The notes under the pieces were generated by a model. The model had not been told where the DNA came from. It saw nothing but the letters and a program-made list of their open reading frames with translations, and made no database searches. Below, in pieces: positions 35,350-43,659 of a stretch of 64,000 bases of DNA. The stretch covers positions 4,774,001 to 4,838,000 of the forward strand of contig NZ_CP006850.1 of assembly GCF_000523235.1 (NCBI RefSeq). The letters run 5' to 3'. How positions within the stretch are numbered: the stretch's first letter is position 1; each line of letters opens with the position of its first letter. Both the position numbers and the translations under genes were made by a program. Source of the stretch: Nocardia nova SH22a. GTDB lineage: Bacteria > Actinomycetota > Actinomycetes > Mycobacteriales > Mycobacteriaceae.

Positions 35350-36399
35350 CTACCCTCGGTTCCGCGTCGGGTCGTCGCCGACCCGGATGAGCAGTTTGCC
35401 GAAGTTGCGTCCGGCCAGCAGACCGCGAAATGCCTCCGGCGCTCGCTCGAGCCCGTCGATGATGTCCTCGCGATAGCGGACCGCACCCTCGGCGACCCAG
35501 CCCGCCATATCGCGCAGGAAGTCCGGCTGCCTGGTGGGCACGAACTCCTCGACGATGAACCCCCGGACCGACAGGCTCCGGGTGAGGATCTGCCACAGCA
35601 TTCCGGATAGGTCCAGCCGGTCCGTGCCCGCCGACGCGTCGATGCGGTTGTAGCCGGACACCACGCCGCACACCGGGACTCGGGCGAACGGGTTGAGTCT
35701 GTCCACCACGGCCTCGGTGACCGGGCCGCCGACATTCTCGAAATAGACGTCGATTCCGTCCGATGTCGCGGCCTCGAGATCGGCGCCGAAGGTGGGCGAA
35801 CGGTGGTCGACCGCGGCATCGAAACCGAATTCCTCGATCAGCGCCCGGCACTTGGCGAGGCCACCGGCGATGCCGACAGCACGCGCTCCCTCGAGCTTTG
35901 CGATCTGGCCGACCGCGGAACCCACCGGTCCCGACGCCGCCGCGACCACAACGGTCTGTCCCGGCTCCGGTTTCCCGATATCCAGCAAGCCCGCGTACGC
36001 GGTCAACCCGGGCATTCCCAGCACGCCGAGGGCCGTCGAAATCGGTGCGGTGGCGGGATCGAGCCGCCGGGTATGCCTGGCGTCCGCCACGGCGTGGGTC
36101 TGCCAGCCGGTGAACGCCAGCACCAGATCGCCCGCCGCCCGGTTCGGTGAGCGAGACTCGAGCACCTCGCAGACGGTGCCGCCGATCATCACGTCACCGA
36201 GCTCGACCGGGTCGGCATAGGATTCGGCCGCACTCATCCGGCCGCGCATGTACGGGTCGAGCGACAGGTAGATGGTGCGCAGCAACACCTGTCCGTCGGC
36301 GAGTTCGGGCAGTTCGGCGGTCGAGATGTCGAAGTCGCTGTCGCGGGGTTCGCCCACCGGGCGGGCGACCAGGCGAATCCGAGTTGTCTTGTTTCCCAA
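35350..36399 (-). CDS. NADP-dependent oxidoreductase, zinc-independent MDR (curcumin-reductase-like)
   Basis: 349 residues with the LTD/prostaglandin-reductase-like pattern YLSLDPYMRGRMSAAESY, GLTAYAGLLDIGKPEPGQTV, AAASGPVGSAVGQIAKLEG and VYFENVGGPVTEAV. No zinc ligands. The family reduces alpha,beta-unsaturated ketones or acyl compounds with NADPH. Last gene of the minus-strand unit that starts with the ACAD at 40916. Confidence 0.92.
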   Translation of the reverse strand: MGNKTTRIRLVARPVGEPRDSDFDISTAELPELADGQVLLRTIYLSLDPYMRGRMSAAESYADPVELGDVMIGGTVCEVLESRSPNRAAGDLVLAFTGWQTHAVADARHTRRLDPATAPISTALGVLGMPGLTAYAGLLDIGKPEPGQTVVVAAASGPVGSAVGQIAKLEGARAVGIAGGLAKCRALIEEFGFDAAVDHRSPTFGADLEAATSDGIDVYFENVGGPVTEAVVDRLNPFARVPVCGVVSGYNRIDASAGTDRLDLSGMLWQILTRSLSVRGFIVEEFVPTRQPDFLRDMAGWVAEGAVRYREDIIDGLERAPEAFRGLLAGRNFGKLLIRVGDDPTRNRG

Positions 36400-36460
36400 C
36401 GGTTCTCTCCTACATGATGGCCCGGTCGCGAGCCGTGAGCGTCGTGGTGGTCGCGTGCCG

Positions 36461-37291
36461 TCACATCATGAATCCGCCGCCGCAGACCAGGGTCTGGCCG
36501 CTGACGTAATCGGATTCCGGAATGCACAGCAGATACACCGAACCCGCCGCGTCCTGCGGGGTTCCGGCACGGCCGAGCGGGATGCCACTCTCCATGGCCG
36601 ACAGCACATCCGGGTTCACGCCGACCTTGATCCGGTTGCCCGCCATGTCGATGGTCGCGTCGCCGCCCGCGGGGGCTTCGGTCAGCCGCGTTTTGATCAG
36701 CCCGAAGGCCACGCTGTTGACCGTGACGTTGTAGCGGCCCCATTCCTTGGCGAGGGTCTTGGTCAGCCCGGTGACACCGGCCTTGGCGGCGGCGTAGTTG
36801 GCCTGTCCCGCATTGCCACCCACCCCGGCGAGGGAAGAGATGTTGACGACCTTGCGACAGGGCACCTCGATGCCGTCCTGCCGAGCCTGCTTCGCCGCCG
36901 CCGAGATCACGGGCTGTGCGGCGCGCAGGATCCGGAACGGCGCCTTGAGGTGGACGTCGAGGATGGCGTCCCACTGCTCGTCGGACATCTTCTGGATCAC
37001 GCTGTCCCAGGTGTATCCGGCATTGTTGACGATGATGTCCAGCCCGCCGTAGGTGTCGGTCGCCGTGTGCACGAAACGCTCGGCGAAATCCTCGTCGGTG
37101 ACACTGCCGACACAGGCCACCGCCCGGCCACCCGCCGCCTCGACCGCGGCCACCGTCTCCTTCGCCGGTTCGGCGTCCAGGTCGTTGACCACGACCGCAG
37201 CGCCGTCCGAGGCCAGTTTGAGCGCGATCTCACGTCCGATACCCCGGCCGGAGCCGGAGACCAGAGCGACCTTACCGTCGAGCTTTCCCAT
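36461..37291 (-). CDS. SDR-family 3-hydroxyacyl-CoA dehydrogenase-like protein
   Basis: 276 residues. Cofactor motif SGSGRGIGREIALKL; NAG motif NNAGYTWDS; Ser in VNISSLAG; YAAAK; tail SDYVSGQTLVCGGGFMM. It resembles FabG4/MFE-2 hydroxyacyl-CoA dehydrogenases, with an extra segment (AAKQARQDGIEVPC) after the NAG region. Position after the two hot-dog proteins fits dehydrogenation of the hydrated acyl-CoA. Confidence 0.92.
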   Translation of the reverse strand: MGKLDGKVALVSGSGRGIGREIALKLASDGAAVVVNDLDAEPAKETVAAVEAAGGRAVACVGSVTDEDFAERFVHTATDTYGGLDIIVNNAGYTWDSVIQKMSDEQWDAILDVHLKAPFRILRAAQPVISAAAKQARQDGIEVPCRKVVNISSLAGVGGNAGQANYAAAKAGVTGLTKTLAKEWGRYNVTVNSVAFGLIKTRLTEAPAGGDATIDMAGNRIKVGVNPDVLSAMESGIPLGRAGTPQDAAGSVYLLCIPESDYVSGQTLVCGGGFMM

Positions 37292-37307
37292 TGTGTGACA
37301 AGTCCTT

Positions 37308-37709
37308 TCAGTGCAGAGCGACGACAGCGTCGCCGATCAGGGTGGGAGTTCCGTCTTCCAGCGCGACCGTCAGCTCGAGCGTGGCCAGCCCGTCCTCGAC
37401 CGACACCACGTTCGCCGTGCAGGTCGGGCTGCCGTGTACCGGGGTGATCGCGGCGAAACGCACCTGCCAGGAGCGGATCCGTTGCTGCGGAACCCAATTG
37501 GTGAGCAACCGCCCGAGATGGGCCATGGACAGCATCCCGTGTGCGAAGACGTCCGCGCGCCCGGCGGATCTGGCCACATCCAGATCGATGTGGATCGGGT
37601 TGTGGTCACCGGACGCCCCCGCGAACAGCGCGAGGGTGGTCCGCGAAATCGGCCCGATCTCGAGTGCGGGCAGCTCGGTGCCGACCTGAACCGGTGTCGC
37701 CGTGGTCAT
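37308..37709 (-). CDS. MaoC-like hydratase, catalytic hot-dog subunit
   Basis: 133 residues with the (R)-hydratase signature: GDHNPIHIDLDVARSAGRAD with the catalytic Asp/His pair and FAHGMLSMAHLGRLL. As a single hot-dog domain it needs a partner. The upstream gene (4-base overlap, 37706-37709) encodes the non-catalytic type of hot-dog, as in HadAB/HadBC or ChsH1/ChsH2, so the pair should be one enoyl-CoA hydratase. Confidence 0.9.
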   Translation of the reverse strand: MTTATPVQVGTELPALEIGPISRTTLALFAGASGDHNPIHIDLDVARSAGRADVFAHGMLSMAHLGRLLTNWVPQQRIRSWQVRFAAITPVHGSPTCTANVVSVEDGLATLELTVALEDGTPTLIGDAVVALH

Positions 37710-38200
37710 TTCGCCGCCTCCGGGTTGCGCACGACAAGGACACTGCTCGCCTCGGCGACCAGCTCGGCGCCGCGGCTGATACTGGTCTGCTTCACCAGGA
37801 AGTCCAGTGCGCCGGCCTTTTTCGTGTAGACGTCCACGATGCGGGGACGCAGGGTGAGCGTGTCTCCGGCGTGGGCCGGGCGGTGGTAGACGAAGGACTG
37901 CTCACCGTGCAGGACACGGCGCAGGTCCACGTCGAGTGCGGCGAGGTAGCCGAACGGATCGGCGGTTTCCAGTTCGAGGCTGTAGAAGAACGTGGGCGGC
38001 ACCGGCAGATCGGGATGACCCGCCCGCCGGGCGGCGTCCACGACCGTGTACACCGGATCGGTCTCGCCGATGGCCTTGGCGAACAAGCGCAGTCTGCCCC
38101 GCTCGACGTCCACGGTGATCGGGTCGAACGGCAGCGCGAGGGCTACCTCGGGGTCGATGGGCACTGTATTCGGCTCACTTTCTCGTAGAACGTCACGCAT
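37706..38200 (-). CDS. Hot-dog hydratase, substrate-binding (FAS1-dehydratase-like) subunit
   Basis: 164 residues: VERGRLRLFAKAIGETDPVY, AAGRRAGHPDLPVPPTF-like region, VLHGEQSFVYHRPAHAGDTL and VYTKKAGALDFLVKQTSISR. The catalytic Asp/His motif is absent, as in HadA/HadC. Partner of the protein at 37308. GTG at position 38164 (residue 13) is an alternative start. First gene after a 335-base gap within the minus-strand unit. Confidence 0.85.
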   Translation of the reverse strand: MRDVLRESEPNTVPIDPEVALALPFDPITVDVERGRLRLFAKAIGETDPVYTVVDAARRAGHPDLPVPPTFFYSLELETADPFGYLAALDVDLRRVLHGEQSFVYHRPAHAGDTLTLRPRIVDVYTKKAGALDFLVKQTSISRGAELVAEASSVLVVRNPEAAK

Positions 38201-38536
38201 CGGCTCGACCGTGCTCGGTCCGCGCTGCCGCAGCGAAGGATTCGCACCGTGCAGGGAAGGGCGGGGAGACCGGAACCGTCTCGGCCGGGTCCGCGCGCAT
38301 CGGCTGTACCATCGCGGAACGGACGGCCCGCCAGCCGTGTCGTGATCACCGTCATTGCTATGCGCCGCGCACCCATCAGTGGAGCGATCGCGTCGAATGT
38401 ATCGGGGCTACTTGCATATTCGGCCACGCAGCTGTACCCGTAACGGCCTGCAAGTCCTGGGGCTCAGCGTCGCAGGACGGCAGTGTGCGCTCGACAGGCG
38501 CGGGCTGTGGACCCGGTCCCCCGCCCGCGCCGCCGC
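38201..38536. other. Gap inside the ACAD-hydratase unit, no gene seen
   Basis: 335 bases with no family-like open frame. No copy of the regulon palindrome was found. It may hold an internal promoter for the hydratase genes. Confidence 0.45.
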
Positions 38537-39733
38537 TCATCCCGCCGCGACCGCGATTTGCTCACCGCCGGTGGCTGAGTCGAGTACCAGTTCGGCGATC
38601 CGGGCGCGGTGTTCCTCCGCGCTGCCCAGTAGGGCGGCATCGGTGAAGGCGCGCTTGAAATACAAGTGCGCCTCGTGTTCCCATGTGAATCCGATACCGC
38701 CGTGCACTTGAACGGTGTCGGTGGCCAGGCGGGTGAAGGCCGCCGAGCAGGTGGCCTGCGCGATCGCCGCCGCGAGTACGGGATCGTCGGTGCCGTCCTG
38801 TAGGGACCAGGCGCCGTGATATGCGGTGGAGCGGGCGTGCTCCAGGTCGACCAGCATGTCGGCTATCCGGTGTTTGACGGCCTGGAACGATCCGATGGGA
38901 CGGCCGAACTGCAGGCGCTCCCCGGCGTAGGAGACGCTGAGATCGAGCAGGTGCTGGGCGCCGCCCACCTGCTCGGCGGCCAGCAGCACCGCGCCGACTT
39001 GCAGTGCGCGCCCGCAGATCTCGGCGGTTTCGGTCGGTGCGGCGAGCAACCGGGCCGGAGCCTCGGCGAACCGGAGGGTGGCCTGCGGGCGGGTCAGGTC
39101 CATTGTGGACAGGACGATGCGCTGCACCCCGGGTCCGGCGGCGTCCACGACGAACAGCGCGATCCCCTCCGGTCCTCGCGCGGTGACGAGCACATCGTCC
39201 GCGGCGCCCGCGTCCACGACGCGTTCGACGGTCCCGGTCACTGTCCAGGTATCGGCGGAACCGGCGGCTTGCACCGTCACGGCATCCGGCGCGAAATGGC
39301 CCGCGCGGTCCGGAACGGCGAAGGCGGCGGTACGAGCGCCCGCGACGAGCGGGCCCAGTGTCTGTGTGCGTACCGGTGAATCGGGTGCGGCCACGAGCGC
39401 GGGAATCGACAAGGCGAGGGTTCCGAATACGGGCCCGCAGAACAGGGCGGCGCCCAGTTCCTCGACGACGATCGCGGCGTCCACGAGGCCACCGCCGGAG
39501 CCGTCGAGTTCCTCCGGCACCCCGAGGCCCAGTACACCGAGTTCGGAGCCGAGCCGCAGCCACGCCTTCGGGTCGAAGGCGGGTGTGGACTCCATCAGCC
39601 GGCGCACGGTGGCCTCGTCGGAGTGCTCGGCGCAGAACCGCCGCATCGCCGCGCGCAACTCGTGCTGCTCCGTGGTGAACGCGAATTCCGCACTCGGGGC
39701 CGTGTTTTCGTCGATCACGGTGTTGTCAGCCAC
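38537..39733 (-). CDS. Acyl-CoA dehydrogenase, non-catalytic-type subunit (FadE28-like)
   Basis: 398 residues from the GTG at 39733, which overlaps the upstream ACAD by 8 bases. It has the ACAD fold (EQHELRAAMRRFCAEHSDEA, LGVPEELDGSGGGLVDAAIV, DTVQVHGGIGFTWEHEAHLY), but the C-terminal region that carries the catalytic glutamate in other ACADs reads LLGSAEEHRARI, without it. Actinobacterial steroid-degrading ACADs are alpha2beta2 heterotetramers with one catalytic and one such partner chain; the same is expected here. Confidence 0.88.
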   Translation of the reverse strand: MADNTVIDENTAPSAEFAFTTEQHELRAAMRRFCAEHSDEATVRRLMESTPAFDPKAWLRLGSELGVLGLGVPEELDGSGGGLVDAAIVVEELGAALFCGPVFGTLALSIPALVAAPDSPVRTQTLGPLVAGARTAAFAVPDRAGHFAPDAVTVQAAGSADTWTVTGTVERVVDAGAADDVLVTARGPEGIALFVVDAAGPGVQRIVLSTMDLTRPQATLRFAEAPARLLAAPTETAEICGRALQVGAVLLAAEQVGGAQHLLDLSVSYAGERLQFGRPIGSFQAVKHRIADMLVDLEHARSTAYHGAWSLQDGTDDPVLAAAIAQATCSAAFTRLATDTVQVHGGIGFTWEHEAHLYFKRAFTDAALLGSAEEHRARIAELVLDSATGGEQIAVAAG

Positions 39734-40916
39734 GGGGCACCTCGCGCCAGGGTCGTCCGGAATCGGCGCGCAGATCACCCGGCAGGCCCAGGATCCGCTC
39801 ACCGAGGATGTTGCGCAGCACCTCGGAGGTGCCGCCTTCGATGGTGTTGGCGCGCGAGCGCAGGAAACGCTGCTGCACCAACGGGTAGTCCTCGACGGTG
39901 TCTATGCGGCGCATGGCGTAGTCGCCGTAGAGCAACCCTTCCGTCCCGAGCAGGTCCATGCAGAATTCGTAGACCTGCTGGTTCAGCTCGGCGCCGACGA
40001 GTTTGCCGATCGACCCCTCCGGACCCGGACCATCGACGGTCGCCGTCGCGCGGGAACGCTCCGAGGTGAGCCGCTGCGCCTCCGACCGTAACCACAACCG
40101 CGCCAATCGATCACGCCGCACCGGCGTGTGCAGGTCGGGGCGCTGCGCCCACAGCGCGACGGCGTCGGCGATCGTGCCGTCACCCCGCCGGGTGCCGCTC
40201 GCCCCGATCGAATTGCGTTCGTTCATCAGCGTGGTCATCGCCACCCGCCAGCCGTCACCCACCGCGCCCAGCCGATGCGCGTCCGGAATCCGGACATCGG
40301 TCAGGTAGACCTCGTTGAACTCCGCGTCACCGGTCATCTGACGCAACGGCCGCACATCCACCCCGGGAGCGCGCATGTCGACCACGAAATACGTCAGGCC
40401 CTTGTGCTTCACGACATCCGGATCGGTGCGCGCGATCAGCAGTGCCCAGCTGGCGCGGTGTGCGAGAGTCGTCCACACCTTCTGCCCGTTCACCACCCAC
40501 TCGTCACCGTCGCGCACCGCCGAGGTCGCCAGGCCCGCCAGATCCGATCCCGCACCCGGCTCGGAGAACAACTGACACCAGATGTCGTCCAGACTCGCCA
40601 ACGGGCGCAACCACTTCCGCTTCAGCTCGTCGCCGCGGGCATGCTCCTGCAGCGTCGGCGCGGCCATGCCGAATCCGATCGGGTTCAGGCTGTACGGAAC
40701 AGGAGCACCCGCCTCCTGGAAGATCGCGTCCGCCACGGCCTGCAGACCACGCGAGACACCGAGCCCGCCGTGCCCCTCCGGAAAATGCACCCAGGACAAG
40801 CCCGCGTCGAAACAGGCGCCCAGGAACTCCGAAACCGGAACCGACCGCGGATCGTGCTCCCGCACGACCCCGCGCGCGGCCTCCGCCACCCGTGCTGCGT
40901 CGATATCGGTACTCAA
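39726..40916 (-). CDS. Acyl-CoA dehydrogenase, catalytic-type subunit (FadE29-like)
   Basis: 396 residues. The substrate/FAD motifs QLFSEPGAGSDLAGLATSAV, VNGQKVWTTLAHRASW and NTIEGGTSEVLRNILGERIL are present; the last holds the catalytic glutamate. With the following chain it should form a heterotetrameric dehydrogenase that desaturates a bulky acyl-CoA. First gene of the minus-strand unit; the operator at 41074-41095 is 158 bases upstream. Confidence 0.9.
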   Translation of the reverse strand: MSTDIDAARVAEAARGVVREHDPRSVPVSEFLGACFDAGLSWVHFPEGHGGLGVSRGLQAVADAIFQEAGAPVPYSLNPIGFGMAAPTLQEHARGDELKRKWLRPLASLDDIWCQLFSEPGAGSDLAGLATSAVRDGDEWVVNGQKVWTTLAHRASWALLIARTDPDVVKHKGLTYFVVDMRAPGVDVRPLRQMTGDAEFNEVYLTDVRIPDAHRLGAVGDGWRVAMTTLMNERNSIGASGTRRGDGTIADAVALWAQRPDLHTPVRRDRLARLWLRSEAQRLTSERSRATATVDGPGPEGSIGKLVGAELNQQVYEFCMDLLGTEGLLYGDYAMRRIDTVEDYPLVQQRFLRSRANTIEGGTSEVLRNILGERILGLPGDLRADSGRPWREVPRG

Positions 40917-41073
40917 ACCGCCGCTCCCTGTATCGAGGCGCGCCTGTCACCAGATCGCATTCGGCTCCCTTTCACTACGAAAATGCCGCTCCGGCACCAC
41001 ATCACCACTTGTGTGCCGCGCTCGGCGTCGTCCGCACAGGCCAATCGGCGCGGAGCGGACGGACACAACAGCA

Positions 41074-41095
41074 CATTAGATAGAACGATCTAATG
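41074..41095. promoter_or_regulatory. Regulon palindrome, copy 6 (ACAD unit)
   Basis: CATTAGAT (41074-41081), AGAACG, ATCTAATG (41088-41095): 8-base perfect arms. The spacer differs from the other copies (AGAACG instead of AGATTG). Confidence 0.82.
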
Positions 41096-41593
41096 ATGCG
41101 ACATTAAGTGCTGAGCCCCGCCCCGTCAACGTCGGGCCGAGCTCGCACGCGCAGACACCTTTTTCCAACGGCGTCCACACAAAAGCGCGGTGGTGGGCCG
41201 AGGCGACCAGCACTTCAGCCCACCGCCGCGATTCGACCGCACCCGGACAGGATGCGCCGGATCATCCTGGGCGAGGAAACCGACGAGGCCGCACTCGCCC
41301 GCCGCCGCGAGACGGGTGATCGAATCCGCCCGCACGCTCGCCGCCGCACACACCGTCGCCGCAGAGCCGCACGGCCGACGGTAGCCGCGGGACGCACCGG
41401 GGCAGGCAGGACGGAGTTCGCCGACGCAGACGGCGGGTGGGCGCCCGGTGCGGAATAGGCGCGGGCTGCGTATCCCAATTCGTCTGTCCAGCAATAAATT
41501 CCGACCATCCGTCCCGTAGCCGACCGTCACGTTGCCGCCCCAGCGGAACCCGCCGACCGTTGACGAGGCCGGAGAATTACGGCTACTCTCCGC
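41096..41593. other. Gap between two regulon palindromes, no convincing gene
   Basis: About 500 bases of high-GC DNA. Open frames of 97-134 codons exist on both strands (for example 41126-41530 minus, 41108-41458 plus), but they are arginine/alanine-rich and overlap each other without any family pattern. Nothing annotated. Confidence 0.5.
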
Positions 41594-41613
41594 ATTAGAT
41601 CAATCTATCTAAT
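41594..41613. promoter_or_regulatory. Regulon palindrome, copy 7 (acrylyl-CoA reductase-like gene)
   Basis: ATTAGATCAATCTATCTAAT: 7-base arms around CAATCT, the reverse complement of the AGATTG spacer of copies 1-5. It lies 97 bases before the start at 41711. Confidence 0.85.
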
Positions 41614-41710
41614 AGCGCAACCAGTCACGGGAACGCTCGCCCGAGACCGATCTCGCCCTCGGCCCGATGGTCGCGGCGGTGTCGTCGGGCGCCCGATCCG
41701 GGAAGGTGTC

Positions 41711-42703
41711 ATGTCCAAGTCCTTCAACGCATTCGTTGTCAACAAGAGCGACGCCGGGTTCGACGCCGGCGTACAGCAGCTCACGCTCGACGATCTGCCC
41801 GCGGGTGACGTCATCGTCCGCGTGCAGTACTCCAGCGTCAACTACAAGGACGGCCTCGCCTGCCTGCCGGAGAGTCCCGTGGTGACCTCGTACCCGATGG
41901 TGCCGGGCATCGATGTCGCGGGCACCGTCACCGAATCGAGCGATCCGCGCTTCACCGTGGGCCAGGAGGTGATCGCGATCGGCCGCGGCCTGGGCACCGA
42001 CCACTGGGGTGGTTACGCCGAATACGCACGGCTGTCCAGTGATTGGCTCGAGCCACTCCCCCAGGGCCTGACCCTGAAGGAGGCCATGGCGCTGGGAACC
42101 GCCGGGTTCACCGCGGCGCTGTCGATCCAGCGACTGGAGCAGAACGGGCTGCGACCCGGCGGCGGCCGCGTGCTCGTCACCGGCGCCACCGGCGGTGTGG
42201 GCAGCACCGCGGTGAGCATGCTCGCGGGGCTGGGCTACGAGGTCGTCGCCAGCACCGGCAAGACCTCCGAGCACGGCTATCTCAAGGAACTGGGCGCGAG
42301 CGAGATCCTCGGCCGCGACGACGTCTCCGCGCAGAGCCCGCATCCGCTCGAGGCCGAGCTGTGGGCGGGGTCGGTGGACCCGGTCGGCGGTGACACGCTC
42401 GAGTATCTGCTGCGTACCACCCGCTACGGCGGATCCGTGGCGAACTGTGGACTCACCGGCGGTCCGGCGGTGTCCACGACCGTGCTGCCGTTCATCCTGC
42501 GCGGTGTCAATCTCCTCGGCATCGACTCGGTCATGTGCCCGGCCGATGTGCGCGCCGCGGTCTGGCGGCGCCTGGGCGCCGACCTCAAACCGCAGAACCT
42601 GCTGGAAAGCATCTCCCACGAGGTCGGCCTGGACGACATCCCCGTCATCGCGGGTCAGATCCTCTCGGGCGCGGTCAAAGGCCGGACCATCGTGCGCGTC
42701 TGA
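41711..42703 (+). CDS. Acrylyl-CoA reductase-like MDR protein (YhdH/AcuI family)
   Basis: 330 residues. Family pattern: VQYSSVNYKDGLACLPESPV, YPMVPGIDVAGTVTESSDPR, ATGGVGSTAVSMLAGLGYEV and STGKTSEHGYLKELGASEIL, NADPH-binding, no zinc. AcuI reduces acryloyl-CoA to propionyl-CoA, so a role in clearing a C3 product is possible. Ribosome site GGAAGG. Followed by a 22-codon ORF and a hairpin. Confidence 0.93.
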   Translation: MSKSFNAFVVNKSDAGFDAGVQQLTLDDLPAGDVIVRVQYSSVNYKDGLACLPESPVVTSYPMVPGIDVAGTVTESSDPRFTVGQEVIAIGRGLGTDHWGGYAEYARLSSDWLEPLPQGLTLKEAMALGTAGFTAALSIQRLEQNGLRPGGGRVLVTGATGGVGSTAVSMLAGLGYEVVASTGKTSEHGYLKELGASEILGRDDVSAQSPHPLEAELWAGSVDPVGGDTLEYLLRTTRYGGSVANCGLTGGPAVSTTVLPFILRGVNLLGIDSVMCPADVRAAVWRRLGADLKPQNLLESISHEVGLDDIPVIAGQILSGAVKGRTIVRV

Positions 42704-42781
42704 CGCGCCGGGCGACCGAACATTCTCCGGAGCCGCGCACACGGGCTGCACGGCGACAACCTCAACGAAGAGGACATAACC

Positions 42782-42850
42782 ATGGAAAGCACGCTCGACA
42801 TCCTCGGCTCCGACTCCGGCGATACCTCGCTCGCCGACACCGAACACTGA
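42782..42850 (+). CDS. 22-residue acidic peptide of unknown function
   Basis: ATG at 42782, preceded by GAAGAGGA; begins MESTLDILGSDSGD and ends TEH. Seven of 22 residues are Asp/Glu. It lies 78 bases after the reductase gene and 19 bases before a strong hairpin, so it would be on the same transcript. No homologue recognised. Very short, so it may be chance. Confidence 0.4.
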   Translation: MESTLDILGSDSGDTSLADTEH

Positions 42851-42869
42851 ACGCCGCGGCCGCACCGGC

Positions 42870-42910
42870 GCTCCCTCGGATCCACCACCGCGTGGCGGAT
42901 CCGAGGGAGC
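42870..42910 (+). terminator. Hairpin ending the reductase transcript
   Basis: Perfect 14-base arms GCTCCCTCGGATCC (42870-42883) and GGATCCGAGGGAGC (42897-42910), 13-base loop. No T-run, as common in high-GC actinobacteria. Confidence 0.75.
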
Positions 42911-42935
42911 CGCGAACCCGCAACCATCCGGCCAC

Positions 42936-42950
42936 ACCAAACAGTTTGGT
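42936..42950. promoter_or_regulatory. Perfect palindrome before the TetR gene at 42967
   Basis: ACCAAAC, A, GTTTGGT: 7-base arms. TATGGT at 42954-42959 can serve as -10, with transcription starting about at the GTG at 42967. Unrelated to the island-wide palindrome, so this TetR protein has its own target. Confidence 0.75.
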
Positions 42951-42966
42951 TTGGTATGGTGTGACC

Positions 42967-43659
42967 GTGGCCACTTCCCTCGACACCGACACCACCCGCG
43001 ACCGCATCCTCACCGCGGCGACCGACGAGTTCGCCCAGTACGGGATCGCGGGGGCACGGATCGATCGGATCGCCCGCCGCGCCAAGACGAGCAAAGAGCG
43101 CCTGTACGCGCACTTTCGCAGCAAACAGCAGCTCTACCGATTCGTCGCGGAACGCGAACTCGTCGCGATGCTCGCGGCCACGCGGCTGGACGCGGAGGAC
43201 CTGCCCGGCTACGCGGGGCGGGTGCACGACTACTTCATGGCCAATCCCGATCACCTGCGGCTCATGCACTGGAACCTGCTGGAGGTCACCGACGCCGACG
43301 CGCCGGGCGACCCGTTCCAGGAAGCGGTGCGGCAGACCATGCGCAGCGGTATCGAGCAGTTGACGCTGGCCCAGGCGGCGGGACATCTGGATCCGGTCTG
43401 GGATCCGATCGACATCATGGTGCTGGTCAACCAGATCGCGCTGGCCTGGGCATGGCAGCCCGGCGTGATCGATCTCGCCGACGGGCAGGTTCGCAATCCT
43501 TCCATCGCGGCGCGCCGGGCCGCGATCGTCGCCGCCGTCGCGAGGTTGTTCCCCGCGGCCGCCGGCGCGGAAGTACCCCCTGTGAATTCCGGCATCGATG
43601 GCACGAGCCCCGGACTCGTGCCGCAGGATCGAGGAGTGCGTTCGTGCGGGAGTGGATAG
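42967..43659 (+). CDS. TetR-family regulator
   Basis: 230 residues. Helix-turn-helix AATDEFAQYGIAGARIDRIA then KTSKERLYAHFRSKQQLYRF. The C-terminal domain begins LMHWNLLEVTDADAPGDPFQ. I chose the GTG at 42967, at the expected transcription start (leaderless); the GTG at 42961 is also possible. Overlaps the next gene by 16 bases. Ligand and targets unknown. Confidence 0.88.
   Translation: MATSLDTDTTRDRILTAATDEFAQYGIAGARIDRIARRAKTSKERLYAHFRSKQQLYRFVAERELVAMLAATRLDAEDLPGYAGRVHDYFMANPDHLRLMHWNLLEVTDADAPGDPFQEAVRQTMRSGIEQLTLAQAAGHLDPVWDPIDIMVLVNQIALAWAWQPGVIDLADGQVRNPSIAARRAAIVAAVARLFPAAAGAEVPPVNSGIDGTSPGLVPQDRGVRSCGSG

Noticed and set aside
28604..37291. Mycofactocin-dependent SDRs
   Set aside because: The island SDRs have classical short cofactor regions without the insert described for mycofactocin-coupled SDRs, so a direct link is not claimed.
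26687..41613. KstR-type steroid operator
   Set aside because: The repeated palindrome lacks the AAC-GTT arms of the KstR motif, so a different regulator is expected.
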